DNA of 20,779 bases from FEN-1073 sp050010135. GTDB lineage: Bacteria > Chloroflexota > Anaerolineae > Anaerolineales > RBG-16-64-43. Where the stretch lies: assembly GCA_050010135.1 (NCBI GenBank), contig JBEKLP010000045.1, positions 1 to 20,779 of the forward strand. Direction: 5' to 3'. Under the pieces are notes generated by a model. The model ran no database searches and had not been told where the DNA came from. It worked only from the letters and a program-made list of their open reading frames with translations. The first letter of the stretch is position 1; every line of letters begins with the position of its first letter. This document shows positions 1-6,661 of the stretch, in pieces. The translations under genes and the position numbers were made by a program.

Positions 1-127
1 GCTCCCCGGTTCCATGCCAGGATTTTTCCATCGAAATCATGCAAAATTACCGCGTCGTTCGAATCGCTCACCACGGTGGCCAAGCGGCGCAGATCTTCCA
101 TCTTCTCTTTTAAGGCGATCTCAGCCT
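1..127. repeat. Direct repeat copy A (127 bp exact, in PAS gene)
   Basis: This segment is identical base for base to 388-514. The two copies are offset by 387 bp, which is exactly 129 codons, so the repeat keeps the reading frame. The identity may continue past the left window edge. It encodes the end of one PAS linker and the start of the next PAS domain. Confidence 0.95.
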
Positions 128-614
128 TCTTGCGTTCGGTGATGTCGCGTTCGGTCGTGGCGATCGCCACGGGTTTCCCCTTTTCGTCGGTCAGCAACGT
201 GGTGGTCAGCCAGACATCCAATATCCGGCCATCCTTGGTGACACGCCGGAGCTCAAACGATTTAACGATATCCCCTTGCTGGATTCTTTGGATCAGGGTC
301 AGCGCCGCTTCACGATCGGCATCCGCAACAATTTCTCTGACATTCTTTCCCAACGCCTCGGTTTCAGTATAGCCGTAGGTCTCTTTTGCTCCCCGGTTCC
401 ATGCCAGGATTTTTCCATCGAAATCATGCAAAATTACCGCGTCGTTCGAATCGCTCACCACGGTGGCCAAGCGGCGCAGATCTTCCATCTTCTCTTTTAA
501 GGCGATCTCAGCCTGCTTGCGTTCTCTCAACCGAACTTCCGCGCGATGATGCAGTTCTGCGGCATCCAGGGACTTGTTACGCAATGGGTTGTTCGTAATC
601 TTTTTTTGAGACAT
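1..614 (-). CDS. Multi-PAS-domain sensory protein, partial (C-terminus beyond left edge)
   Basis: Reading leftward from an ATG at 614, the frame stays open for 204 codons to the window edge. After a charged helical lead (about residues 1-45) comes a PAS domain (about 46-165), with AVILHDFDGKILAWNRGA near its start and a PAC-like end, TTERDITERKKAE. A second PAS copy begins immediately and is cut off. PAS domains bind ligands or cofactors and act as sensor modules, but the output domain (kinase, cyclase or chemoreceptor) lies outside the window, so the activity is unknown. A GAGG five bases before the ATG supports the start. The first 38 bases overlap the end of the GGDEF remnant in another frame. 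The two PAS copies share an exactly repeated segment. I am confident it is a PAS protein, but not of its class. Confidence 0.8.
   Translation of the reverse strand, partial: MSQKKITNNPLRNKSLDAAELHHRAEVRLRERKQAEIALKEKMEDLRRLATVVSDSNDAVILHDFDGKILAWNRGAKETYGYTETEALGKNVREIVADADREAALTLIQRIQQGDIVKSFELRRVTKDGRILDVWLTTTLLTDEKGKPVAIATTERDITERKKAEIALKEKMEDLRRLATVVSDSNDAVILHDFDGKILAWNRG
388..514. repeat. Direct repeat copy B (127 bp exact, in PAS gene)
   Basis: Identical to 1-127. Beyond 514 there is one mismatch, then nine more matching bases (516-524 against 129-137), after which the copies diverge. It encodes the linker and start of the first PAS domain of the leftward gene. Confidence 0.95.
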
Positions 615-1023
615 CGTGTCCTCGTTTCTCCCGATATATATTCTCATCCGCTAGCCTGAGCAAGTCCGTTAATGGCGCGCGTTGCTCGGCGGTGCTCACG
701 CCAAACGAAAGGCGGAGGGGCCTTCCCGCATGCGCTTCATTATTTACTTGCAAAATGTGCCGGACTCGGCCGATCGCATTTTCCGCCTGTGCGGCATTGG
801 TATTGGGCAAGAGCACGCCAAACTCGTCACCGCCGAGACGCGCGACGACGTCTTCGGCGCGGAATGCGGCGTTCAGGGCATATGCGACCCGCCGCAGTAA
901 CTCATCCCCGGCGGCATGTCCTTCGCGATCGTTGGTCTTCTTCAGTCCATCCACATCCATCATGACGATGCTCACGGGAAATTGCCTCCCGTCTGGTGCC
1001 TCACGCACCAGAGCTAGACACAT
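577..1023 (-). pseudogene. 5'-truncated GGDEF (diguanylate cyclase) domain, probable remnant
   Basis: The 148-residue frame has most of a GGDEF domain: MMDVDGLKKTND with the metal-binding Asp, GHAAGDELLRRV, the intact signature RLGGDEFGVLLP, and LADENIYREKR at the end. Active GGDEF proteins make cyclic di-GMP from two GTP. This copy lacks the first strand-helix with the usual DxLTGLxNR motif. An in-frame stop lies 12 bases upstream of the ATG (1033-1035), no ribosome binding site is visible, and no sensor domain precedes it. The last 15 or so residues run past the normal domain end into the start of the PAS gene. I read it as a decayed or deleted gene whose upstream part is lost. An alternative is a small standalone GGDEF protein, but the missing N-terminal motif makes activity doubtful. 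Confidence 0.6.
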
Positions 1024-1398
1024 GCGCGGGGTTTACTCATTCGAGCACACGCTTAACCACAGTATCCCTTGCATGTGCGTCCGGCAAGAAATGCTTGCTC
1101 GCTAAATCATTGTGTCGAGCAGAATTAGCACATTGAGAGGAAGGGTGCAGGTTAACAAGCGAGCAACCCAACGGATTTCCGCCAATAAAACCAATATTAT
1201 TCATTTTTTTCCACCCTCTACAGCTGGAAGAGCGCATTGGACGGAAATGTCCTGATAGCTTCCTCCACCCCATATTATTATACGCGCATTATATTGTCAG
1301 GCTACCGGCGAGCATGTTTTCACGGGGTACCCAAGTATGGTTTGAGGAGTCCTGCATAGTATTTCCCGTTATCTAGTTATGGAGAAGGTTGTATCATT
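1024..1398. other. Gene-poor gap between GGDEF remnant and hemW
   Basis: I see no convincing gene here. A leftward frame of up to 78 codons (1037-1273) resembles no family I know. The stretch at 1180-1300 is AT-rich. It holds two TATAAT hexamers on the minus strand (1288-1293 and 1277-1282), 11 bases apart, without a properly spaced -35 box. The ribosome binding site of hemW (GGAGAAGG, 1381-1388) is at the right end. Confidence 0.5.
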
Positions 1399-2640
1399 AT
1401 GTCCATCATGCTCACAAATGATCTCGGTCTGTACTTCCATATCCCGTTCTGCCGGCGGCGGTGCGGCTACTGCGATTTCTTCTCGACGGAAGGGAAGCAG
1501 AAGTTTCTGCCTGAATACATGCGCATGCTGATCCGCGAAGTAAAGATGATCGGCGCGGCGGGAGAAAAATCGCGCGCCGGGAGTGTGTATTTTGGCGGCG
1601 GGACGCCGTCGCTGATCGATCCCCCGCAAATTGCGAATCTCATAGAGGAAATCCGGCGGTCGTTCCGGCTCTCACCGGATGCGGAGATCTCGCTGGAGGC
1701 AAATCCCGGCACGGTGGATTGCGACCGGCTGGCGCTTTACCGGAAGGCCGGGATCAACCGGCTCAGCCTGGGCGTGCAATCGGCGGATAACTGCGAATTG
1801 CGAATGCTGGAACGGATCCACACCTTCTCCGGAGCGGTGCAGGCTTTCCACGAAGCGCGCCGCGCCGGATTTACCAATGTCAGCCTGGACCTGATCTACG
1901 GGCTGCCGGGGCAAACCGTTCCGTTGTGGGAACGGACGCTCGACCGCGCGTTATCCCTCTCGCCGAATCATCTATCGCTCTATGCGCTTACGCTCGAGAG
2001 GGGGACGAGGCTTGCGCGCGCCGTCCGGCGCGGCGCGCTGCCCGCGCCGGAGGAAGACGCCGCCGCGGATATGTACGAACTGGCCGAGGAAAAACTGGCT
2101 GCGGCGGGATACCGCCATTACGAGATATCCAATTGGGCAAAAGACGGCGATATGAAAACGGAATACGAGATCATAGGATCGACCGGTGCGTGTAAATCGA
2201 GGTTTCCAAAGTTTGCCTGTACACACAATCTTCGCTATTGGTTGAATCTGCCGTATCTGGGACTGGGCGCCGGCGCGCACGGATGCGCGGCGGGCCGGCG
2301 CTACGCCAATGTTTGTTCGGTGGAGAAATATATCGAACGGATGCGGACGGAAAGAACGAGGCGGTTCCCGCTTTCGCCCGCCGCCACGCGCAGCCACATC
2401 CGTACCCGGGATGAGGATATGCGCGAAACGATTTGGCTTGGTCTGCGACTTACCGAGGCCGGCGTCGACCGCGAAGAATACCGTCGCAGGTTCGGGGAGG
2501 ATTATTACGCTCGATTTAAAAAAGAAATTGATTCTTCTGTAACCGATGGTTTGGTGGAATGGACCGGCGAACAAGCAGCCCTGCGGCTGTCACCTCATGG
2601 AAGGCTTTTGGGGAATCGAGTGTTTCAATTGTTTGTATAG
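1399..2640 (+). CDS. hemW: Radical SAM heme chaperone HemW (HemN-like)
   Basis: The protein has 413 residues. The N-terminal radical SAM core begins LGLYFHIPFCRRRCGYCDF, giving the CX3CX2C iron-sulfur ligands, followed by YFGGGTPS, the SAM-binding glycine motif. LEANPGT, RLSLGVQS and DLIYGLPGQT are typical of the family, and HNLRYW with the LGLGAGAH that follows marks HemW rather than coproporphyrinogen dehydrogenase HemN. HemW proteins bind heme and are thought to deliver it to target proteins. The start is set by GGAGAAGG ten bases upstream. Unusually, about 20 extra residues (near 250-275, DMKTEYEIIGSTGACKSR and following) lie between EISNWAK and HNLRYW, where the family normally has a short loop. 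The gene stands alone, convergent with the phosphoesterase on its right. Confidence 0.93.
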   Translation: MSIMLTNDLGLYFHIPFCRRRCGYCDFFSTEGKQKFLPEYMRMLIREVKMIGAAGEKSRAGSVYFGGGTPSLIDPPQIANLIEEIRRSFRLSPDAEISLEANPGTVDCDRLALYRKAGINRLSLGVQSADNCELRMLERIHTFSGAVQAFHEARRAGFTNVSLDLIYGLPGQTVPLWERTLDRALSLSPNHLSLYALTLERGTRLARAVRRGALPAPEEDAAADMYELAEEKLAAAGYRHYEISNWAKDGDMKTEYEIIGSTGACKSRFPKFACTHNLRYWLNLPYLGLGAGAHGCAAGRRYANVCSVEKYIERMRTERTRRFPLSPAATRSHIRTRDEDMRETIWLGLRLTEAGVDREEYRRRFGEDYYARFKKEIDSSVTDGLVEWTGEQAALRLSPHGRLLGNRVFQLFV

Positions 2641-2649
2641 AAAGAAACC

Positions 2650-2685
2650 GTCATTGCGCACGGCAAAAGGGAGCGAAGCAATCAC
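2650..2685. repeat. REP-like imperfect palindrome (GTCATTGCG...GCGAAGCAATC)
   Basis: Between the convergent ends of hemW and the phosphoesterase lies GTCATTGCG (2650-2658), a short spacer, then GCGAAGCAATCAC (2673-2685). The ends are partly complementary (ATTGC with GCAAT). This pattern matches a class of short dispersed intergenic repeats known from many bacterial genomes. A role as an mRNA end structure is possible. Confidence 0.5.
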
Positions 2686-2712
2686 ATCCAAGAAGAATGT
2701 CTTCATCATAAG

Positions 2713-3333
2713 TTATACGTCGATCAATATTGCCGGATGCGCCAGTTGCATGGATGCATCCGTCACACTAGCATTGACATAGAGAATACCGTCTACGTTG
2801 TACCGGCCATATCCTTCATGAACATGCCCGAACACATGCAGCCTGGGTTTTATCCTGCGGACGGCGTCTAGTAAATCTCGGCAGCCCACCGATTCCCCTC
2901 CGGCAGTCCGGTCGCCGATGCCGTAGGGCGGGGTGTGGGTAACGAGAATATCGATGCCCATGGGAATGAGCGCCCACTTCTCGCGCAGCGCCGCGCCGCG
3001 CGGCAGATTGAACGCCGTATTCATGAACGGCGGCTGCCACGGCGAGCCGTAGATGCGGACCCCGCCGATGGCGGTTTCTTCATCCTGCAGGTACAGGGCG
3101 TTGGTTAATATTTTGCGGCTTTCCTCGGGCTGGCGCTCGAAGGAATAATCGCGGTTTCCTGCAACAAAGATTTTTTGCGGATGGGGCAACCGCCCGAGGA
3201 ATTCGTTGAAGGCGCGCAATTCATCGAACGTCCCGCGCCGACCGGCGTCGCCGGCATGGATCAGGATATTCCCCGGCGGAACGGCCAGATGATCATGCAT
3301 TCCATGTGTGTCGCTGATCAGAACGATCTTCAT
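2713..3333 (-). CDS. Calcineurin-like metallophosphoesterase, MPPED1/2-like
   Basis: The 206-residue protein has the metal-binding motifs of calcineurin-like phosphoesterases in order: SDTHG (7-11), HAGDAGRRG (26-34), AGNRD (58-62), THTPP (132-136) and FGHVHEGYG (168-176), then YVNAS. Their wording, including FNEFLGRLP before the third motif, is closest to the MPPED1/MPPED2 type. Such enzymes use two metal ions to cleave phosphoesters; the substrate here cannot be told. The third motif is normally GNHD or GNHE, and here His is replaced by Arg61, which could lower activity. The ribosome binding site is weak (GGAT). The gene lies downstream of the prenyl synthase on the same strand after a 149-base gap. 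No signal peptide is seen, so it is cytoplasmic. Confidence 0.85.
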   Translation of the reverse strand: MKIVLISDTHGMHDHLAVPPGNILIHAGDAGRRGTFDELRAFNEFLGRLPHPQKIFVAGNRDYSFERQPEESRKILTNALYLQDEETAIGGVRIYGSPWQPPFMNTAFNLPRGAALREKWALIPMGIDILVTHTPPYGIGDRTAGGESVGCRDLLDAVRRIKPRLHVFGHVHEGYGRYNVDGILYVNASVTDASMQLAHPAILIDV

Positions 3334-3482
3334 ATTATTAATCCGTACAAGTCATCCGGGGATGTAGATTGGCACGCGTTGAAAAATAATTTCCTGGCCC
3401 CGAAGTGGCTGGGGATCAATCCATATATTTTGGGGAATTTAATTTTCCGGATTGGGGGAATGGGCTTTCCGGAAGATTCCAT

Positions 3483-4487
3483 TTATTTCTGCCGGTCGAG
3501 CAGTGCCCGCGCCAGCTTCTCGAGTTCCGGACCGTAATTTCCCTGCGGTTGGGCCGCGTGCAATGCGTCGAATGCCCGGCTGGTCCATTCCCGCGCCTCG
3601 GAAAGCACGCGCTGCCTGGCGCCGCAGAGTTCCAATTCCGCCAAGATTGCGGGAACGGTCGACGGATCCGGTTCCCCGGAAAGCAGGGTGCGAATTTTTT
3701 CTGAGCTTTCAAGACCGTAAAGAATCGGCAGGCTTTTTTTCCGGTCGAGGATGTCGCCGGCATTGGGTTTACCGGTGATCGTCGGGTCGCCCCAGACGCC
3801 GAGGTAATCATCTTGGATTTGAAACGCCAGCCCCAGCGAGCGGCCAAACTGGCCTAGCGAGTCACGCCGCGCGCTCTCCGCGCCGGCGCTGACCGCGCCT
3901 AGACAGCAGGCGGCTTCCACCAGGGCGGCGGTTTTTCCCCCGACCATTTCCTGATATTGCAGTAAGGTGATCCCCTGCGCATTCTCGTAGGCTAGATCCA
4001 GGTATTGGCCGTACGTCAATTGCACACAGGTGGAGGAAAGGATCCGCAGCCATTCGGAGGAGCGGGCGGCGTCGGAATCCGCAAGCGCGGAAAACGCCAG
4101 CGTGAAAATGGCGTCGCCCACGTTGATCGCCTGCGCGCGCCCGTAGCGTTTCCACACCGAGGGCCGACCGCGGCGCATCGCCGCATCGTCCTGAATGTCG
4201 TCGTGGATCAGCGAGAAGGAATGGATCAACTCGACGGCGCAGGCCGGAGGCAGCGCCTCGCGCCAATCGCCGCCGCACGCGCCGCACGAGAGCAGGCAGA
4301 GCAGGGGGCGGATGCGTTTCCCGGTCGTCTCCGGCCCGATCCCTTCGCCCGACCATCCCATCGCATACGACGCCATGTCCCACAGCCCGTTTTGCGAAGC
4401 CCGCAAGCGGTCCACCGCGCGGTGAAGCTCGCCGTCCAGTCTGCTCATCATCTCTTCGATTGGAATCGCGCGGGAGGATTCCGTCAT
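3483..4487 (-). CDS. Polyprenyl (FPP/GGPP-type) diphosphate synthase
   Basis: The 334-residue trans-prenyltransferase condenses IPP with allylic diphosphates. GKRIRPL (56-62) is the substrate-binding motif. The first Asp-rich motif is DDIQD (96-100), with Phe five residues before it. GGKTAAL follows near 183. The second motif is QDDYLGVWGD (225-234), the DD-plus-WGD variant rather than a strict DDxxD. The product is probably C15 or C20; length cannot be fixed by reading. The ATG at 4487 overlaps the isomerase stop as ATGA, so translation is probably coupled; no separate Shine-Dalgarno is seen. The open frame continues upstream to 5093, but that part lies inside the isomerase gene in another frame and is not real. 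It forms a two-gene isoprenoid operon with fni. Confidence 0.9.
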   Translation of the reverse strand: MTESSRAIPIEEMMSRLDGELHRAVDRLRASQNGLWDMASYAMGWSGEGIGPETTGKRIRPLLCLLSCGACGGDWREALPPACAVELIHSFSLIHDDIQDDAAMRRGRPSVWKRYGRAQAINVGDAIFTLAFSALADSDAARSSEWLRILSSTCVQLTYGQYLDLAYENAQGITLLQYQEMVGGKTAALVEAACCLGAVSAGAESARRDSLGQFGRSLGLAFQIQDDYLGVWGDPTITGKPNAGDILDRKKSLPILYGLESSEKIRTLLSGEPDPSTVPAILAELELCGARQRVLSEAREWTSRAFDALHAAQPQGNYGPELEKLARALLDRQK

Positions 4488-5512
4488 GGTCTTTGGAGGG
4501 GAATGCGTTGCAGAGCGGCCAGGTCGCGGGCGCCGGCGGCGAACATTGTCACCCGAAGCTCCGTGAGGAATTGTTGGATGTCGGCTTCGACCGCCTTCGG
4601 GCCGCGCACGGCCGACCGCAGCAGCGGACCGGCCACGCCCGTCAGACGTGCGCCGAGCGCGATGCATTTGGCGATGTCCAAACCGCTGCGCAACCCGCCG
4701 GAAGCGATTAACGGTAGATTCGGCAACACCCGATGACACTCCGCCAGGGCATCGGCCGTTGAGAGGCCCCAATCTATAAATAATGCGGCCAGCTTCACCC
4801 CGTCGCGGTTGCGTGCCCGGAACTTTTCCACCTGCGACCAGGAGGTTCCTCCCGCGCCGGCCACGTCGATCGCGGCCACGCCGGCCGCCGACAGCTGGCG
4901 CGCCGTCTCGGCTCCGATCCCCCAGCCCACTTCTTTCACCACAACCGGAACGGAGAGCGCACGGCAGACGGTTTCGATCTTCTTCAACAAACCCGCAAAG
5001 CGGGTGTTTCCTTCCGGCTGCAGCGCCTCCTGCAGCGGGTTCAGGTGGAGAATCAGCGCGTCGGCTTCCGCCAGCTCGACTGCCCGGCGGCAATGCTCGA
5101 CCGTGTAACCGTAATTGAGTTGCACTGCGCCGAGGTTGGCCAGGAGCAGGATGGATGGCGCGAGGCGTCGCACGCGGAAGGTTGCGGCAAGCGCAGGCGT
5201 TTCGAGAGCCGGGCGCATGGATCCAAGCGCCATGGCGATTCCGGCGGATTGTGCGGCTTCGGCCAGGGCCCGGTTTATCGATCCGGCTTCCTTCGTTCCA
5301 CCCGTCATGGAAGAGATCAGCAAAGGCGCGGCCAGCCGCTTTCCGAAAAGTTCGGTTTTTGTGTCGACTTCTTCCAGATTGATTTCCGGCAACGCTTGAT
5401 GGGGGAAATGGAACCGTTCCAATCCGTTGGAAAGACCGGATTGCACGTTTTTGGTCAAATTTATACGGATATGATCCGTTTTCCGGGATGCGCTGGGCGC
5501 AACTTTTTTCAT
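4484..5512 (-). CDS. fni: Type 2 (FMN-dependent) isopentenyl-diphosphate isomerase
   Basis: The 342-residue protein interconverts IPP and DMAPP with FMN, supplying both substrates of the adjacent prenyl synthase. Family landmarks are RKTDHIRI at the N-terminus, LLISSMTGGT (FMN-binding region), ANLGAVQLNYG, HLNPLQEALQPEGN, VKEVGWGI, DVAGAGGTSW and IASGGLRSGLDIAKCIALGA in a TIM barrel, ending near GVAGPLL. I chose the ATG at 5512 (MKKVAPSASRKTDH). The frame extends to an ATG at 5662, but a near-consensus promoter at 5543-5571 lies between the two, so the longer start would be outside the transcript. A GGGGA lies about 11 bases before the chosen ATG. The stop overlaps the next gene by four bases. 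Confidence 0.93.
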   Translation of the reverse strand: MKKVAPSASRKTDHIRINLTKNVQSGLSNGLERFHFPHQALPEINLEEVDTKTELFGKRLAAPLLISSMTGGTKEAGSINRALAEAAQSAGIAMALGSMRPALETPALAATFRVRRLAPSILLLANLGAVQLNYGYTVEHCRRAVELAEADALILHLNPLQEALQPEGNTRFAGLLKKIETVCRALSVPVVVKEVGWGIGAETARQLSAAGVAAIDVAGAGGTSWSQVEKFRARNRDGVKLAALFIDWGLSTADALAECHRVLPNLPLIASGGLRSGLDIAKCIALGARLTGVAGPLLRSAVRGPKAVEADIQQFLTELRVTMFAAGARDLAALQRIPLQRP

Positions 5513-5542
5513 TTTGCGGTGTTTTCCCCAGAGGTTGGCGGG

Positions 5543-5571
5543 ATAGTACCAGCCAGCCGGAAGAGTGTCAA
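5543..5571 (-). promoter_or_regulatory. Sigma70-type promoter for fni-prenyl synthase operon
   Basis: On the minus strand, TTGACA (5571-5566) is followed by a 17-base spacer and TACTAT (5548-5543). The -35 box is perfect and the -10 box has five of six consensus bases. Predicted transcription would start near 5536, giving a leader of about 24 bases before the ATG at 5512. Confidence 0.75.
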
Positions 5572-5579
5572 TGCCGGGC

Positions 5580-5608
5580 TTGACGGTGTGGTAATGGGCA
5601 CGTACAAT
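5580..5608 (+). promoter_or_regulatory. Sigma70-type promoter for acpP
   Basis: TTGACG (5580-5585), a 17-base spacer and TACAAT (5603-5608) form a near-consensus promoter facing right. Transcription would begin near 5615, leaving a leader of about 65 bases before acpP. Its -35 box lies only eight bases from the -35 box of the leftward promoter. Confidence 0.72.
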
Positions 5609-5679
5609 TGACATTCTCTGACGGGTTCGCACGAGATCGGGCCGTTGGTTCAAAACGCACATTAGAGGAGGAACACTCG

Positions 5680-5925
5680 ATGGCAGAAACCACCTTTGAA
5701 ACGGTTCGCGGAATTATTGTGGAACTCCTGGCAGTCGATCCGTCCAAGGTCACCATGGAGGCCCGGTTCCGCGAGGACCTCGGAGCGGATTCGCTCGATC
5801 TGGTCGAATTGATCATGGCGTTTGAGGAAAAATTCACCGCCGAGATTTCCGACGAAGATGCGCAGAAGATCCTCACCGTCGGCGAAGCAGTGAAATACAT
5901 CGAAGCCCGCCAGAAACCCGCGTAA
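5680..5925 (+). CDS. acpP: Acyl carrier protein
   Basis: This 81-residue acidic protein carries growing acyl chains in fatty acid synthesis. The motif LGADSLDLVEL contains Ser38, the site for 4'-phosphopantetheine. The surrounding helices (FETVRGIIVELLAVDPSKV and AFEEKFTAEISDEDA) are those of a standard ACP, at the usual length. The start is set by AGAGGAGG eight bases upstream (5664-5671); the frame extends 24 codons further, but that part would begin at the -10 box. The gene is alone in its unit and divergent from the isoprenoid pair. No other fatty acid synthesis gene is in the window, so partner enzymes must be encoded elsewhere. Confidence 0.95.
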   Translation: MAETTFETVRGIIVELLAVDPSKVTMEARFREDLGADSLDLVELIMAFEEKFTAEISDEDAQKILTVGEAVKYIEARQKPA

Positions 5926-5944
5926 GGCTTTATTTTCCGTTTGA

Positions 5945-5982
5945 TAAAAAGACGTAGGGCCGTTCCACGGAACGGCCCTACG
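5945..5982 (-). terminator. Perfect 14-bp hairpin with T-rich tail on minus strand
   Basis: CGTAGGGCCGTTCC (5953-5966) and its exact reverse complement (5969-5982) enclose two bases. On the minus strand the hairpin is followed by TCTTTTTATC (5952-5943), the layout of a Rho-independent terminator for the cyclophilin gene. It also sits 27 bases after the acpP stop and may end rightward transcription, although no T-run follows on that strand. The GTAGGG...CCCTAC ends resemble a dispersed palindromic repeat; compare 20611-20634. Confidence 0.65.
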
Positions 5983-6083
5983 GGGTTAAAGAGATTTATG
6001 TAATTTTCTTTGTACAGATTGTTTGATTAAATTGAATGGAACCTGACGTTTCGCGCCTTAACCGTTTTCGCGGATATGACGCG

Positions 6084-6100
6084 TTTTTTTTTTTTTTTTT
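6084..6100. repeat. Homopolymer run of 17 T
   Basis: Seventeen T in a row on the plus strand end at the first base of the cyclophilin stop codon complement (6100-6102). On the plus strand a weak four-base stem (CGCG at 6069-6072 with CGCG at 6080-6083) precedes it, so it might help end acpP transcription. Such a run in a 60% GC genome is unusual and its exact length may be an assembly error. Confidence 0.8.
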
Positions 6101-6609
6101 CATCCCTCGCGGATTTCCACCGAGCGCAGCACCAACCCCGGCTGCGTCGCCCGCCCCGGATCTCTTTCGGGGATTTTCAGGACCGTATCCAGATTCCGGA
6201 AAACCTTGCCAAAGATCGTATGGTGATTGTCCAGATGCGGCGTGGGCGCGAAGGTGATGAAGAACTGGCTGCCGTTCGTCCCCGGTCCGGCGTTGGCCAT
6301 GGAGAGCAGGCCGGCGGAAGAGTGCCGCAGCGTTGGATGAAATTCATCGGCGAAGCGGTAACCCGGTCCGCCGCGGCCGCTCCCTGTCGGATCGCCGCCT
6401 TGAGCCATGAACCCGGGGATCACGCGGTGGAAGGTTGTGCCGTCGTAGAAACCGTCGCGGGCCAGAAAAACGAAATTGTTCACCGTTCTCGGCGCCAGGG
6501 CGGCGTACAACTCGGCCTCGAACTCGCCCAGGTCGGTGTGGAACACCGCCGTATATTTTTTCTTGGGGTCAATCGTCATCGCGGGTGGGGCGGAATATTG
6601 TTTGGACAT
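6100..6609 (-). CDS. Peptidyl-prolyl cis-trans isomerase, cyclophilin type
   Basis: The 169-residue protein is a single cyclophilin domain, which speeds cis-trans isomerisation of proline peptide bonds during folding. The active-site segment FHRVIPGFMAQGGDPTGSG holds the catalytic Arg and the Phe/Met/Gln of the proline pocket. GLLSMANAGPGTNGSQFFIT and LDNHHTIFGKV complete the signature. There is no signal peptide or membrane anchor, so it is cytoplasmic, with about 15 extra residues before the domain. AGGAGA about six bases upstream of the ATG fixes the start. It follows thyX on the same strand after 161 bases that hold an inverted REP-like pair, so it is probably transcribed separately. A terminator candidate lies about 120 bases beyond its stop. 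Confidence 0.94.
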   Translation of the reverse strand: MSKQYSAPPAMTIDPKKKYTAVFHTDLGEFEAELYAALAPRTVNNFVFLARDGFYDGTTFHRVIPGFMAQGGDPTGSGRGGPGYRFADEFHPTLRHSSAGLLSMANAGPGTNGSQFFITFAPTPHLDNHHTIFGKVFRNLDTVLKIPERDPGRATQPGLVLRSVEIREG

Positions 6610-6661
6610 TGATTCTCCTTATCAAGATGAATTGGTCAGGACCGCGTCTCTAATCGTCACC

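Noticed and set aside
1037..1273. 78-codon leftward frame upstream of the GGDEF remnant
   Set aside because: It might have been the lost 5' part of the cyclase gene, but no frame in this stretch reads DxLTGLxNR or a sensor domain. I leave it as non-coding.
1277..1293. Two minus-strand TATAAT boxes as a promoter for the PAS/GGDEF region
   Set aside because: The only -35-like hexamer (CTGACA, 1300-1295) is 12 bases from the nearer usable -10, too close for a standard promoter.
2155..2172. Resemblance of GAAAACGGAATACGAGAT in hemW to the end of a common sequencing adapter (about 16 of 18 bases, from memory)
   Set aside because: The bases that follow do not match an index plus adapter continuation and the frame stays open, so chance is the better explanation. 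A read-level check would settle it.
3398..3414. CCCC...GGGG stem downstream of the prenyl synthase as a terminator
   Set aside because: Only a four-base stem with a nine-base loop, and the T-rich stretch on the minus strand begins too far away.
4488..5093. 200-codon upstream extension of the prenyl synthase frame
   Set aside because: It lies wholly inside fni in another frame and is Arg/Gly-rich as expected for an out-of-frame reading of high-GC DNA.
5513..5662. N-terminal extension of fni to ATG 5662
   Set aside because: The extra 50 codons lie across the predicted fni promoter and have no family resemblance; the conserved N-terminus begins just after ATG 5512.
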